This document shows, piece after piece, positions 11,801-26,800 of a stretch of 64,000 nt of DNA (position 1 is its first letter; each line of letters opens with the position of its first letter). The stretch is from Rhabditoides inermis (taxonomy: Eukaryota; Nematoda; Chromadorea; Rhabditida; Rhabditidae). The notes under the pieces were generated by a model. That model was not told the DNA's origin. It ran no database searches and worked only from the letters and a program-made list of their open reading frames with translations. A program made the position numbers and the translations under genes. The stretch covers positions 124,001 through 188,000 of the forward strand of contig CAWZYM010000291.1 in NCBI GenBank assembly GCA_963966185.1. Direction: 5' to 3'.

Positions 11801-14800
11801 GAATGTTCTTGGGAATTATAAATTGAGAAAACGTTGTTGTGATTGTGCGAGCAGATTGTTAAATGTTAGCTATATACTTAGCAAGGTTAACCGAGTCAAT
11901 TGAAATTAGTTTATCCACTTTGGATCTAGCAAGTATGTGAAAGATAGTTTGTGCGGAAAGACAACGACGAAAGGTGTGTTGCAATGCTGGTTGAGGCAGG
12001 CTTTCGATCATATTACCTATCCTCTGCGTAAACAAGCGGTGCGCCGTGCGCATGATTGGAGAGATCTGATTGGAGAGATGCGACTGTATTCTACCACCGT
12101 TGCATAGGATGATGTACCGCCGCCGCTCGCCCCGCTTCACAGTGCGGCACTCGATCGACGGCTCGTTCCGCCCCATCTCCATCCTGTACGAGGAGGGAGC
12201 CATCGAGGGAGTCGCCGAGCTGTTCCAGGATGATCCGCATGTGAGTGGGGGTCGACCTGTGCGCGCAATCTATAAACTCACTCGCTAGTATGTACTATTG
12301 TCCAATATTGCTCCTAGACTACATATCTTTGTAAAACGTATTAGTCACTTTTGCACAAGTGCGTTTGTCAAGTGGCTTAGTGGCCTTGCTGGCAGAAACG
12401 CATACTTCGTGATCTATCCCTAATCATATGTGTCTCTCCTCTCCGACCCCCCCTCGCTTGTAGATGTTCCTGTCGCCCGCGGACCTGCTGGCTGAGGCGG
12501 ACGCTGGTCGAACCGGCAGCAGCTGGCAGCAGAGGGACAGGGAGGCCGGCATCGAGTCACACGTATTCGTCAACATGCACATACCCAAGGTGGGCCAGAG
12601 GGGAGGGGGTACTGTATTTCGGTTGTGGAATTGTGGACGGGGTCACATGTAATAATGTATTGTGATTGCAAAATGGGAGGACTTTTGTTTTTCGGTTGCG
12701 GATTCACAGCGGAAGACTATTGTTTCAGAGATGTGATGCGGTTTATTGACAGTGATGTGTTGCGTATTATTGGTGGAGTTCAGTGAATGGGCGTAAAGTT
12801 TGTTATATTTTAGCATTATTTTATCCTGTATCATTTATCGAGCTGTGAAAGATTGATTATTGTTCGCTGTAGTTAATTTGTGGCGTTTGACAATGGTGTA
12901 ATATTGTTTTTTATAAGTTTTCATGGTAGCCGTTAACAGAGTGGCGCGTAATGTTTGTTGATCATTATTCAGTGACTGGACATTGAAGATACATCTATTG
13001 GAGATGGAAATTACAACTGGGATAGAGAATGGGATGAAATATACCGGACGTGGTATTCTGGAAAAGCAGGATGGAGTAGCGAGTATGTGAAGAGTGGAGT
13101 GAAGGGCACGTGGGCACGAATGATTCCCGCCTGATCAGGTGTCGATGGAGCTTCGGAAGATTGGCTGGTGGGAGCAGCACCCGCCGGACGGCGGCGGCAA
13201 GCACCCGCCCGGCAAGGCTGCAGCCCCACACAATGGTCGGTTATGATCACTTCTATGAACCCATTATGAATGTTCGTGTTAACTCTCTCTCCGTGTATTC
13301 GTAAAGCGTACTAGTATTGGTATTTTAACTGATTGCCCAAAAAGGTAGAATGGAAGTAGTTATAGTCAAATTCGCATTATGCATCGCCCTGTAGTCTTCT
13401 TTATAACGTATCTGTGAAGCGTAGTCGTACACGTAGTTAAATTGCACCGATCAAAGGTGATGAATTAGAAATATTAAAGTATATTAGAAAGGTCGTGTAT
13501 ACTTGATTGGTGTAGCGTATGACGAGTGTGTGTGGCAGGGATGCCGGCTCGGTCGTCTGCCCCCTCCCTCTCTCTCCTCCACTCCGCGGGCAGCGACGGC
13601 GGCAACGGCGCCTCGCCCTTCGCCTGCCTCGTCGTCACAGATGTGGCACTCGGACTCGCCAGCAAGGAGAAGCACCTGACAAAGGTGAGCTGGTAGTGGA
13701 TGCACAGGTTTATGCATTTTCGGAGTAGAAGTTAAGGACTCTGAGATATGTAAGTTTCTCGTGTAATGTATACGGGGGTTGTGTGTGTTTGTATTTAATA
13801 GTTCTTGTACTCTGTCATATTCAGCCGAAACGCGAAACTACCCTGGATGAAGCAGTGTCCGTTTAATCTTTTTTTTTCTCTTGTAGTCCATCTATGACAT
13901 GTACGTTTCTCGTGAAATGTGTAAGGCGTTGGATGTGTTTTTGTCTTTAATAGTCCTTCCTTATATTTGTCTTTAATAGACTTTCTTTACCTTCTGCAAA
14001 AAGTTGTCAAAGATTTATTACCATGTACATATGAGCATATGAGACGAACAGCAGGGAGGTAGGAGAGGAGCGCCACTTGTGGGGGGGGGGGGGGGGGGGA
14101 GAGCACCTGGAATGGCGTTCCTGTCCCTGGTCCCATGGCAGGCGATGGAAGGCCCGGCGGACAGGAGCGCCATTTTCGAGTTCGCGCACTGTGCGTAGCA
14201 GCCCTTTTTAATGCGCATATTGGTGTTGCAAGAACACACATAGTCGTTGTTTATTCTAAATAATCTTTATCTCCCGTTGCCAGATCCGAATGGGCGTGGG
14301 CCACGTGGAGTTGACGGACCTGCTGGAGCACACCACGTATCCGCTGCTCACCACCAGGAGGGGAGACGGCATGATGGTGAGGGGGTGGAGGGAGAGTAGG
14401 TAGGTTATGCAATGGTTTGGGAATCAGAATAGGGAAGCTGGCAGATGAGACGCTGATGATGATCGATGGTTCAAAAATGGAGAAATTGTTATCTTTTCGC
14501 TCATTGTGTTTTATGGGAATGGGGTGAACTTATTGTGGTCGCATTACCAACGTTTAATGATTTTCTCCCTTCTTTCGACGTTTATAGAATTTCTTTTTTT
14601 GCAGAAGTCGTTCTCTACTTCGTGTCCTGATCTGGTGCAGACGACTTGGTCCTCGTCCAGCGCCGGCCCCTTCTCCTCCAGCCTCCCTGCCACAGGGTTC
14701 TTCGATGGTCAGTACTTCTCTTTCGGCTAGTAGTTTAAGGTGTACAGTGTACTTGGCGCCAGCCGGAGTAAATGACTGGTTCCAATTTTTTGTCGAACTC

Positions 14801-17800
14801 TTTTTTTTGTTGTTGAACGACTTAGCGGAGGTTTAGTTCACAAAAGTTTTTTTCATGACATCATTTGCAACTTGCAACATTTGCTGTGTGTCAGTGATTT
14901 TCGATCCCTCCTCTCTCTCTCACCCACAAGATTCCCGCCGTGTTTATTATCCAAACGTTGCGTGACTGCTGAATTCCGGAAGAAACTGGTCTTTCGTTTA
15001 TATATTTTTGAATTTTGAACATAGTTTCTCTGAAAATCAAATCAATTCAAATGTTTATTCGGAATTGCAAACATGATTATGACACGTACACAACGAAATC
15101 ACTCTTAAGAACCTATGATGGTAGCAGGTTTTTTTGCCGAACGGAAGATGCAGGTTCACGGTTTATTAATCGGGCTCTTGCGTTCCCATCCATAGAGGGC
15201 ATTCGTCTTGCGGATCATACCATTGATTCAAAATTGCCGTAGATGTTAATAATCGATCGATATCCATCGATAATCCAAATGCGCGGCGACTCCAGTAACA
15301 AACTGACCACTAGAAACAATATCCACTCCACATAGTGCCAAGTCACATACAAGTCACATTCGAAGTTCCTCTGGAAATATATGGTTTTACGTGAAATACG
15401 CACGTTCAAAAGAGTAGTAAGTGTAGGCAGCATGTCATGCTTTTATAAATAATTCATTGACAGTGAACGGATTTTTCAGAAAAGTGTTTGTTTTGCCGCG
15501 TGGTTTGAAAATGAAGTGCATATGCATACACTCCCACTTGCATTCTTTAAATGGTGTTGTCTGTTCATTCGCATGCTAATTATAATTTATAATTAGAAGA
15601 ATCTATGAACTATTCACAATCTTTGGTCAGCTAGTGTGGAAATAGATCTGTACGGTCAGTCCCTCGGAAATGATGGTGGAGTGATTTTCGGTGTTCATTG
15701 GTTGTTGAGATTTGGTGGGTTTCGGAAGAGTAGGGGAGGAAATTGCGGGGTGTCCGTGTCAGTAGGTGCAGTTGCGTGCACGTAATCCTCTATCCTCTTC
15801 CGACCGGCGGACGCCACCCATCCTATCACATTATCATCATATCACTTCCTTTCAATGGCCCTGTCACATTTCCCCCTTCGCAACTGGAAGGAAATTGAGT
15901 GGACGGGGTGCATGTAGTCTGGGTTACGGTAGTGTTGCCAGCTTGAGATTAGAAGGATAGTAGTATAAGAGGAGAAGACTCTTGCACTGAGTGAAGTGTT
16001 TATGGGTTGGAGAGAGCTGGGATAGAAGTTGAATTCACTTACGAGAAATGTATGAATAAGAATTTGACGAGAATTTGTTAGAAATGTTAGTAAATTTCGT
16101 TAGTTAAAAAAAGTTAGTGGTTTCGTTATATATTCCGTTTAAACTCAGCTCATTATTTCTAGTCGAAAACATTATGTTGTCCGATTGTTCTGCAGTACAC
16201 TGAATACTGAATTGTTGGACAGCGAAAATTTCATCTCACTTTCACAGTTTCTATTCGCAAAGCTGTCACCATACCTAGCTAGCGTACTTGGCAAGAAACT
16301 GTTTGCGGGTTCAATTCCCGCTGTTCACGCAAAGTTTTGTCGAGTCAAATGAAAGGAAGTTTTCCTTCTTTTAGAGTAACTTAATTCAGAATGCATTTCT
16401 TTTTATTAAAATTTCACAGCAGGTACATAACACATTTCCCCATTGATTGTCTTCAGCGATTTTTGATTCATTGAGTAGTTAGATATCGATCGATACTTTT
16501 TTTTACTTTTCTGGTCGATCGTATGTAGGGATTTACGCCAAACTTAATAACTTTTTTCAAAGATGTCAGATTCGCTCCAATTTTATGATATGCTCCAATT
16601 TTATGATATATCAACCACGCCGAGAGATCTATCTCGTTAAAATTTTGATTTTTGCGTTTGTTTATTAAAGTTTAAAAACCGTCGAAACCACCGAATTAGC
16701 ATAAAATGCTCGTCTGTCTGACCGAAAAATGGTGGATATCCTATAATCGAATGTGATAATGTAATGATTACAAAAGAGCAAAACAATGATGCGAGGTTGT
16801 TGTTGCATCGCCCCCTTCGCAGTTTTCACAGTAGCCACTCTTTGCCAAGAACAGGAAATTGTGTATAGTCATTGAGTGCTACGTTATTCACACGGTCGCA
16901 TCCTGCGTAGAAGAGGTTGTCATAGCACGCTACGCATTACTCATTCATAAAGGACTTGCAGAACATGTTTATAATGAAAACTCAATGATCACAGTGCAAT
17001 ACAGTACACAAATGTCCACGCAGCAGAGTAACCGATGATGTTAAAACTACAGTAGTAACTACAATAACAACTTGTGTTGCAGCTGCGATGGCTTCTCTAC
17101 GATCTCAGTCGTCGACGTGTGCCCCTGGGGTGGGAGGAGGGGGCAGTGTGTCTCGCAAGACTAGCTGCGTCGATGGACAGGCAGGAGGAGGAGGAGGGAG
17201 GAAGGACAAGAAGGGTGAGGGGAAGTGAGGGTGGTGAGGGGGCGGTGGGAACGGATAGCGAGATGTAGTGTAATGGAATGAGTGTGGACAGTGAGACTGT
17301 GTTACAGATATATGTTAGTTTGTATGAAAATGACGACACTAAAATTCAAGTGTTAGGGCGACGTAGTGTCACTGTATTGATGTTGCGTACAAGCTGTGGA
17401 TCGAAAAAAGTTTGTAAAGTTAATCAGTTAGCTTCGATGGAATTGATCAAAAACACTGTATGATGTAGGATATTTGATAGTGTGATGCGTAGAATTTGTT
17501 TTTTTTTCTAATTGTTTTTTTTCGCAAGTCATGTCTCACACTATTGCCTGTGAACAATGACGAGGGTGGAAGATGTAGTCAAGTGGTGTCAGAAGACGAG
17601 CGCTGCGATTGCAGGCGACGACGTGCCGCACGAGTGTGCGGTGCAGATTGTGCTCGTCGGAAAGCACCACCCCCAGTTCGAGAGCGTCTACGGAAAGGTG
17701 AGCCGGGAGGGGAGGAAGAGATGGCCACAGACAGAAACCTTGATCACACCACACGTAATACAAAAATCGTTGCATTGAATTCGACTGTTCTCCGTGACAT

Positions 17801-20800
17801 AGGCCGTGCGACATGAAAGTTGTCTATCTGATGCATTGATTTGTCGAAAATAGGATAACTTTTTGATATATTTGATATACGTATATAGATTATGGTGACA
17901 TGAACTAAGACGAAGTAGTAGATGAGAATTTGAATCGCCTGGTGGACGCATAGGAAAAAAACATGGAAAAAATTATGCGCAGTTTTCTTTATTAAAAGAA
18001 TTGATTCCCCTGCTTGCGTATTTTTTGTTGTATCTCGGTGTGTGAGGCAATCAGTGTTGTCGTATCCAGTGTCCAGCTCACGCGCTTACTGAGTCCTGCG
18101 TTCCTCCCGACTTGGCTGCTGGCCAGTTTGCAGTTGCGTGCAAAAGCTCGCATTGTTTGATAGACCTATTATTTTCGGAGTTGGCATGTGTGAAAAGCGC
18201 AGAAGAGAGACGCTACATGACACGATGTGTGGTTCGATGTTGGGCAATGGGTGGCGGTGGTTGATATAAGAGCCTCGCCGTGCCATTACGTATGTACCAT
18301 GTGAGTAGTGAGGATGTGAGTGTATGTTCGAGATTTTCGAATCACACGCCATGTGTTTATGTTATTTGTGAGTCGAGTCGCGTGGGTCGATGGAAGTGCC
18401 AATATGAAAATATTTATGACAGGCGGACAAGCACCTCAATGAAACAAGGCTTGAGATTCTCTCACGATTGTTCAGCCATCACATGCACTGTATGTATTTG
18501 AGAATTGTACTGTGTCATTCACGAGAAATTCGACACGTCGTACAACAATTGTGTATTTATCATTATCGAGCGAAGGATACGTATATGCAAATTTGTGTCA
18601 CCACACGCGGAACGAGAGGGGGAATGAGTGATTAGTGTGTGATGATGACTGCAAAGGGGGGAGGGACGCCGCGACCGGTAAGATATGCTTGCGGGGTTTG
18701 TTGGGTGGGGGGGGGGAGGGGGGAGATGGCATGTTGGCAACGAGATTCTGCTCGTCGATGTGGAAAGTGGAAAGGAAGAGAGATTTGGCCAGGAGTGTAG
18801 ATTGAAGCTCTGCTAACTCTGAAAGAGGAATCGTGAGTGTTGTGAGAAGGAGAGGAGGGAGGGGATACTGACAATGTGTGGTCTAGCTGTAGCTGCTCAG
18901 TACTCCTCTGGGTAGTAGGGGAACCGCGGGGCGACCATGGCGCGCTTGCCGAACCTGAAGATGGCTTGTTAGCTGGTATTACTGTAGAATGATGTCATTG
19001 TTATTGTGTTTGGACAGTCTGGCACTGCGGCTAGCTACTGTGTGATGTTCTCTCCCCACGGGAAATGATTGATTGTTTCGCTGAATGAAAGAGAGACAGA
19101 ATGTACAAACCCCCGGGGAATGCAGGGAGGCTATCGTGAAAGTTGTATCAGTGAGCGAAACGAATTATGGCTTTTCCGCCGCCGGTTTTGAGAGGGAGAG
19201 AGAAGAGCTTTTGAAATTTGAAGCGACAGATGAGCGGTGGATAGAGAGAGAGAGAGATGGAAGGGGGAGAGAGTATTCAGTGTTCCCGGCATATCATGAA
19301 TGAGTACGTGTCAGTCGAATGACGCTAATGTGTGTGGAGTGGTCAAAAGAACGGAGAGAGAACGGTTAGAGTGCGTCGTCTATTTCTAAATCTGGACTAG
19401 TGGAGTAGTGGCTCCAGACTAGGTTGGCTGCTACTGTTGTACGTATATAATACTAGAGTAGTGGTTGTTCCGCGCACCTCATCCGTCCTCCCATCGTCTT
19501 TCCCTTGAGCTCAGTGAGGATGTCCGAGAAGGGCTGGTCCCGGCGGTCCATCAGAATCGGCATCTCGGCACTCGTCGGCGTTGCCTGAATCGAAAAGAGG
19601 TGGTACTGTAGTCGAATGATGTGTGCTCCCTTCTCTCTTTCGAGTACTACATGCGACTTGATTCGGATGTTAAGTATTCGTGCAGGCATCATGATGATGC
19701 TTCTAGTATATTTTCAAGAGGTGAAGTGGGATGGGAGAGGGATATGGAGACGTCAGAATCGAACACGCGACTCGAGTGAGTAGTTTCCGCTTCCGTGTTT
19801 GCCATGGCTTTTTATGGGAGTTCGGGTGAGGCATTGGATGGGCGCTGCGGTGGGTTGGGGTGGGTTGCAGCCGAGGTGCAAATCCCTCGTTACAGTTTAT
19901 TGCGATTCGTTTGTCACGAATGCTACTTTCTGGAAATAGCTTTTTAGCGCGTGCTCTCGCGTTCTAATTCTATAAATGGGCCCTATAAGGTGGGAGGTGA
20001 TTGCGTGCTTCGCCGCCTGCAGTGTCTTTTTGGGGAGGGAGGTATGACATGACAACACTTCCGCTGACGCCACTGTTTGCAAGCATTTGTAGTGGGTATA
20101 ATTGCTATGCGGGACAGACAGGCAATGGCTCGCTGGAATGAGTTGGCTGTTGGAAAGTGGGCGAGTTGCCCGAGGCGAGAGAATAGAGGAGGTGGTGGAA
20201 AGAGGGTTAATGACGAGTACGTAAGCCCTTGGATACATGCTTGGACCATGTTTGGACACTCTGGTTTGATGAGAGAGTCTGGTTTGATGAAAGAGTCTGA
20301 GCTGGTGTTTTATTTATATATTTCCAGTTCGGCCTTTTTCGAAATTGCGGCGTTAACATCGTAGAGATTTGATTCTTGAGAATACATAAACAACACAAGT
20401 ATTATCTTTTGGCGCGTCGCGGCTTTTTTTTCTTTTCTTTCATTTTTGAGGCGCGGCGCAAAAACAAAACACGTGTGTGGGTGTCATTGAATCCTTTGAT
20501 TCGGGGAGAGTGAGAAGACGTCACTCTGTGACACCTGACAGGGTGGTCCCCGGAAGCTGTGTTTTGAAGACAAACTTGGTCTGTGAGCATTTGCTGTGGA
20601 CGCCGGGATTTTTTTTTTGGGGGGGGGATTACGAGATCACTTGGTAGATCAAAATAGAAATGATCTGCGTAACGCGGACAATTGTCTTCGTTAGATGTTT
20701 TGAACTGATGACGATCGAAAGCACATGCAAAGTGTTCTTGTTTTTTTTTCAATCTAATTGCAACTTGCTGTTTTGCAGAAGATTGCAAGCTAGAGCGCGC

Positions 20801-23800
20801 ATTATTTATGGAGGGTTCAACAGTCTAGTGTTTGCGTAGGTGTTGTTACGAGTAGAGGAGGTGACTAAGTAGGCATGCTAACTACCTGCATCAAGACTGC
20901 AGCTAGGACTGAGAGACAGACGAGGAGGAAGGCGCGCAGCATACTGTAGATGAGGGAGGAGAGTGTGTGAGGAGAGGAGGTGGACACCTGAAGTTTCTTT
21001 TGTATCAATCAACACAAATGATTAGTGTGTATCATTGTTGTCATAGAACATGATGAGTAGTGGAAGGCATATACATGTCGATGTTTCAAAGAATCGCGAA
21101 TTTGAGAGTTGTTTTTGAGTGAATAGGACATTAGGATCATGCGGACGTGAGGAATGCGAAGAGTGGAGTGGGGAATATGTGAGTAGAGACATTGAAGGAC
21201 AGGTATGAGTGAGGGAGAGGAGAGGGCGTACCTGTCTGATGGGACGGCGTGCGAGAGAATGGAGAAGAGGGGGAGGAGAGCTGGCGGAGCAGAGGAGGCG
21301 GGGCTAGCGCGAGTCTGTGAGAGGAGAGGATAGAGGGACAATGGATGGATACGGTAGAAAAGAAACTGTATCTGGAGGGGATGGTATGTTGCATGGCGTT
21401 GGGAGTTTTATGTTTCAAGTTAATGAAGTGGGCGTTGGAGATTTTGGTTGTAATTCGACTTTTCCTTTTCCGATCATAATGCAAATGATGAAATGAAATG
21501 AAATGAAAAATACACTTTTCATTACTTTATCTCACTTTACACGAACATTTAACCATGATGTATGTGCAGTGCAACTTGTCTTCCGATAGAGTATTAGTGA
21601 TATGTACATACAGTAATACATGTGCAATACTTATTTGCCTTTGCGCACAATATGAAATTTGAAATAATAACACTTTACATTGTGTTGACGAGCAGCTGTC
21701 AATCATGTGTCTTGCAGCGCAACTGTTCGATCGAGATGGAGCTGGACGATGTGGAACTGGGAATGAACAGGAGGACGTGGACAGCACTCATCGACTTTGC
21801 CGGTAGGGGGAGGGTATTGCCATATAATCATATTCTCTCAATAAGTTGCGCGTGGTGGGGTATATCCGAGGAAAACGGAGAGTCACCTCTCGGAAAAAGC
21901 GCGCAAAACAAGAAAGGCAGGCGGTTATGACACCGTATATCGAACTGCAAGCGAGGTTGATCGAAAACTATCGCTCGCAATCTGTGCCTCTCTGAATCTC
22001 GACACTCGACTTTACTAGGGAATACTCTTGAACATTCTTTATCAGAGTTACGTTTAGTTCAGTGTTAGTTTTGTGCAAAGCGTTAAACATGACGATATGA
22101 AGCGTATCTCGTGGAGATGCGGTATTTTTAGCCGTGTTTTTTCTCTCTGGAAGATGAATTAATATAGGAATAGATGGGTTCCGAAAGAGTAGCGGTCTAG
22201 ACTTACTCAGGCTGGTTGCGGGTATATTAAAATTGTTTATGTCTTGTTTGCAATGTTTGCAAGTGAAATAGACAAGAATTTATTCAACGTATTAACGTAA
22301 AGACAACACCTACAGAATGTAGTGTAGGAGGAACATAATTCCTCTGTGCTTGTAAGTATGTCACATGTTGTGGGATGGGTGTGTGGTAAATGGTTAGCGA
22401 CACCCGTGTGTGATTCAGAGTCAGCATCCGTATCCTCCGTATCCGTGGGGACACACGTTAACATCACACCTTTAGAAAATAGTTAGTAGTGAGCAGGTGG
22501 GGGAGATTTATTGCTGCACGTTTGCATAATGGTGTCAAGTGCCAAAAACCATACGTACAAGTAAGACAACCTAAAGCGCATTGGTAGATGGTTACAAGTA
22601 GTAAGTAGTTGAGAAAAGGGGAGGTTTGATTCTGTACGAAAGTGTTTCTTCTTTGGCGCAAAGCATTACGAGTATTCATTGTCTATGTGCGTAGTATTGC
22701 GCCATTCAAAGTTTTTCGATTTAATGTATATCCCTGATTTTTCTGTTCCCAAACGTCCAATTATTTTCTTTCTTACTGTGTTTTGAAATGGAAATGAAAC
22801 GCGGCGGAGGCTAATGCCTGACTGTGCGATTTCTGGCTAGAAAAGATGAGAAAGAAGCTTGATTCGAGGCGACAGGGCGGTACTGCCAGAGGAGAGAAAG
22901 TAGACAGAGGGGGAGGACGAGTGTGTGCGCTTGTGGCTATTTCCAGTAGTCGGCCCCCGCTTTTAGTGACGAATTGTCATTGAAAGGAGGTTGAATCGAA
23001 GAGATTTGCACAATCGCTGACGTCCACGTCGTATTTGTGATGTGCATTTGGGGAGATTGTGAGATTAAGCTCGGCTTGATGTAGAACTCTTTGTTTGCAA
23101 TGTTTTTCCTTCAAAATGTGTGTTTCAAATATGATATCTAAAATGTAGTGTACTGTTTATTATAATAATTTCTATGGAACAGTGAAAGTACAAAAATAGA
23201 GATAGAATAAGACTGTACTGTGTGTGGTAGATTTATGTTTGCAGGTCTTCTGGGTAAGTTTGAGTCGGAGGAGGACGAGAGAGAGGCGAGGAGCGAGCGG
23301 AGTCTGCGCGGGGAGAGGGAGCGGGAGGAGGAGACGTGAGGAAGGGGGGAAAGGGGAGACGAGAAGGGATGGAAACAGTTAGTGGTCAGGGATAGAAGAA
23401 GCACAGATTGGGCATAGAAACGTGACGATTGCATGGAAAGGGGTGGAAGAGACGACTGGCAGATAGGGTTGAAAGAACAGACGATCGGATTGCAGTGAAG
23501 ATCAGATGATAACAGTGAGCTTACTAGTAGTAGTGTTTTCAGTCAGCGCAGCAGCAAGGAGCTGGACATTGACAAGACGCAGCGGAGTGTGCGGGAGACG
23601 ACGGGGTCACAGAGGGAGAAGAAGGGGGGAGGGGGGCTGAGCAGCAAGGAGAGCGCCGTGGACAACAGCGACAGCTCCAGCGACAGCAGCAAGGAAGAAG
23701 AGGGTGGGTGGGCACAGTGTACAACATCATTGGTTTATGATTAAGATTGATTGCACTGGTTTGACGTTGCGGAGAGTTGGTGAGGGCGTGGAAGTTATTT

Positions 23801-26800
23801 CAAGTGGAATAGCAAAGCAAGTTGTTTTAGGATTGCAAAGGTGGGAATGAAGTGTGGTGTGAAACACGTGTTTTGCATTTATTTATTTTTGCTGAAGAAA
23901 GTCACAAAGTAGCATTGTCAAATAGCTTACTCATCAGAATATATATTTACTCCGTGAAACATGTAAGTTCGAGTTCTAACTAATTCCCTTTGATGTGCAG
24001 GCGTGGCGGACGGTGTGGATTCGTGGATGGTGGGGTGTTGGGTGCGGATGCGGCGACTGCGCACGCACATGAACTACCCGGCCAACGGAACCAGGTGGGG
24101 GAGTGTCTGATTTAGGATTGTGGGTTCATAAAACGGTGATGGCATTAACGTTGGAGCTGCGGGAGCCGTGTTGTGTAGAGTGTGAAACATACTTTTGGTG
24201 GTGATACGTGATTTAACGGTCTAGAAATTTTTGTGGATTGTGGTCAATTATTTCAACTACAGCGTTTCTGAACGAGTAGTTAATAAAATTATGTATTAAT
24301 TTACCAAATAACAAGTGTTTAATGAGACTGAAAGTGTGTTCTTCTCAGACTGGGCGCGATGCAGATGGACGGCGTGGAGCTGGTGACGAGTGTGAGTATT
24401 GATTTGACTATTGATTTATCGATTTGTTGATTGGTTATCGATTGCAGTTGCGCGTGGGCGAGGTGAACAACGAGCTGGCTGCGACCGTGTCACTGGAGGG
24501 AATGCGGCTCACGGACAGGTGGGTACTGTAATATTTTTTTATTGGCGATGAATTAAGTCAATGAAGGTACTATTACGTAGGATACCCTGTATTCACTATG
24601 TATTATGATTGAAACGTATAGTAGAGTATGCAACAGGGTTGAGTTCGCTGCTTTTGCAGGACACCCGACTATTCTCGCATGTACGACCAGCGGCTGGTGA
24701 TCGGCGACGAACACGGTATCGATTTATCGACTATTGATTTTTTGATTAGTTTGATCAGGAGACATATATTCTTTCTCAATTAATTGTGGATCTGGCTAGT
24801 CCTGGTTGTACAGTCGGTGATGCGTATTTGAAGTGGATTTAGATTTCATATTGTATTTACAGACAGAAGTCTGGAGCCGCGCCCTCCCAGTCGTGCAGTC
24901 GTCAAGATTGTCAAGTGAGTGGAGCGTCAATGTATTGATTGATTATCGATCGCCACCAGGTACCTGGGCGAGAACAATGGCAGGGAGTGCGATCTGCGAA
25001 TGGAGATGAAGGTCCCGAAGGAGATGAAGCTGTACTACACGCACACGCACAGGTGGGAGAGGGAAAGAGAGGGCGAGAGTGAGAGAGAGAGAATTTGGCA
25101 ATGACATTGGTTATTTTTAATGCGTGCAGATAGTTGTTGCATTGGTGAAACGTATTTTTGTTGTAAACACGAAATGATATATTAGTTTCACATTTTGAGA
25201 GATGACGATGAGCGTTGCAGGTACTTCTGTGCCCTGATGGACTTCTGGATGCAGTTCTTCGAGCTGCAGGACCAGGTCGCTAAGAGCAAGAAGCGAGTCG
25301 TGAGTCGTCTCGTGTTTATTTGTTTGTTTGTTTGTTTGTATGGATTCGATCACACGCAAACGACGCAGAGCATTGGTTCGCAGAGGTTGTATTAATTTTA
25401 ATTGTACTGTGAAACGTAATAACTAGAGAGACACTAATATGGTACTTCATCACAGGTTAGTGAAACGTGTTTGGTCAACTTGGTTATTATAACATGAAGT
25501 ATGCATAAAGATCGTATTAGTGATCAACTCAGTTGTGCCGACTTATCTATGTAGTGAAACATATTCCATATTGTATATTGTTTTCTTTGTAAAGCCCTTG
25601 AGATTGTAAATCCGAGCGGGGGACAATGAACGCCTTGCTTGTGAGCAACGCCCCTGTCTGTCCGTATGTGGCTGCTCTTCTTTGTGTCCTCATCCGCATG
25701 TGTGTGTGTCGTTTCTCAGGTGGTGGAGGGTGCTCGCTCCAAGGTCCGCCTGGATCTCGACCTCGCCTGCGCCTGCCACATACTACTCCCCATGAACCAG
25801 GTACATGCGCCGAACACTGAGCAGTGATAAAATATAATTTTTGATTAGTTATGTAAGCAAGGATACGATTTTTATGTTAGACGGAACATAGTTTTCAGGT
25901 AACATATTCGAGTCGAGCTGGCCATGAGTAGTTGTCAGCCTTGTGTGTTTTCAGTTCTCTGACCGTCTTCTTCTGTGGCAGACGGACGGGGTGCGAGTGT
26001 CGAACTGCTTCCGCCCGATGTCCGCCCTCATGGATGTGTTCGAGAGGGCCAGTGTGGAGAGGGAGTACGGATATGGTGAGGAGGGATGGGGGGGAGTGTG
26101 GATATTAAATGAGACAAGACGCGATGTGCATTGACGTTCCGACTGACATTGTGAAACGGAGTTTGTACGATTGTGTTTTCACTAAAGTTTGCACTTTCAT
26201 TCGTGGGCTGGGGGAAGGGGAAGAGGGGGAGATGTTGGAGTAGGGGATTATGGGTGATGACCAGAAAAGGTGGATTGGCGTTCTTTTTGGCAGTGACTGG
26301 GTGATATAAGTGTGAAACGGAGTTTGTACGATTGTTTTTTTTCTTTGACTTGCAAAGCCGAGGTTACATTTCTAAGTGGTTTGGTTTCAAGACTGTCGTG
26401 ACGGGTACGTCTCGACTTTGCTTGCATTAGCATAATTCGCGTGTGCGCGCGAGTGAAATCAGAATATGCTCGAGATGGCTGTTGGCGGGGTTGCACTCTA
26501 CGGCCACGCCCCCTCGCGGGTCGGCAGACTCTTCAGTGTCGAATGCGCTCTCGCACCGGGCAGTGTCGAATGCGCTCTCGCACCGGGCAGTGTCGAATGC
26601 GCTCTCGCACCGGGCAGTGTCAAATGAGCAGTGCTCAGAAATCTCTTTCATCAGTGAATTGTGAATGACAAATGAACAAATAATGAATCACAGTGAATCC
26701 CGATACTTTCCCCATTGATTGTCCGTGATACATTGTTGTATGTGTAGAGTGGTGGTAGTAAACTCTGTATATGCTTCGTGTATTGATTTATTGATTATTT

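Larger units (their letters stand above)
5603..14707 (+). other. vps13d: VPS13D exons 10-29: extended groove region
   Basis: Exons: 5603-5676, 5976-6044, 6511-6604, 6669-6745, 7352-7451, 7520-7606, 7992-8148, 8452-8534, 8797-8864, 9032-9092, 9785-9940, 11136-11210, 11388-11452, 11552-11593, 12108-12240, 12464-12589, 13139-13235, 13539-13684, 14284-14376, 14605-14707. Recognisable VPS13 features are [16 protein letters not shown], a WWQFAL motif (family: WWxYA), the linker LYGWVTSFF that corresponds to the GWxGW-type segment, and an acidic insert [12 protein letters not shown]. Exons at 7352 and 48125 use GAG rather than CAG acceptors. These are mostly beta strands of the repeating groove; no catalytic residues are expected. 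Confidence 0.86.

Noticed and set aside
13987..14241. Minus-strand Pro-rich frames
   Set aside because: Produced by the poly-G run on the plus strand.
16270..16330. tRNA gene
   Set aside because: A- and B-box-like strings are only 16 nt apart and no acceptor stem forms; no anticodon arm.
21137..21484. Minus-strand Ser/Pro-rich frame upstream of the flp-27-like gene
   Set aside because: Low-complexity frame, no splice context linking it to the neuropeptide exons; probably 5' flank.
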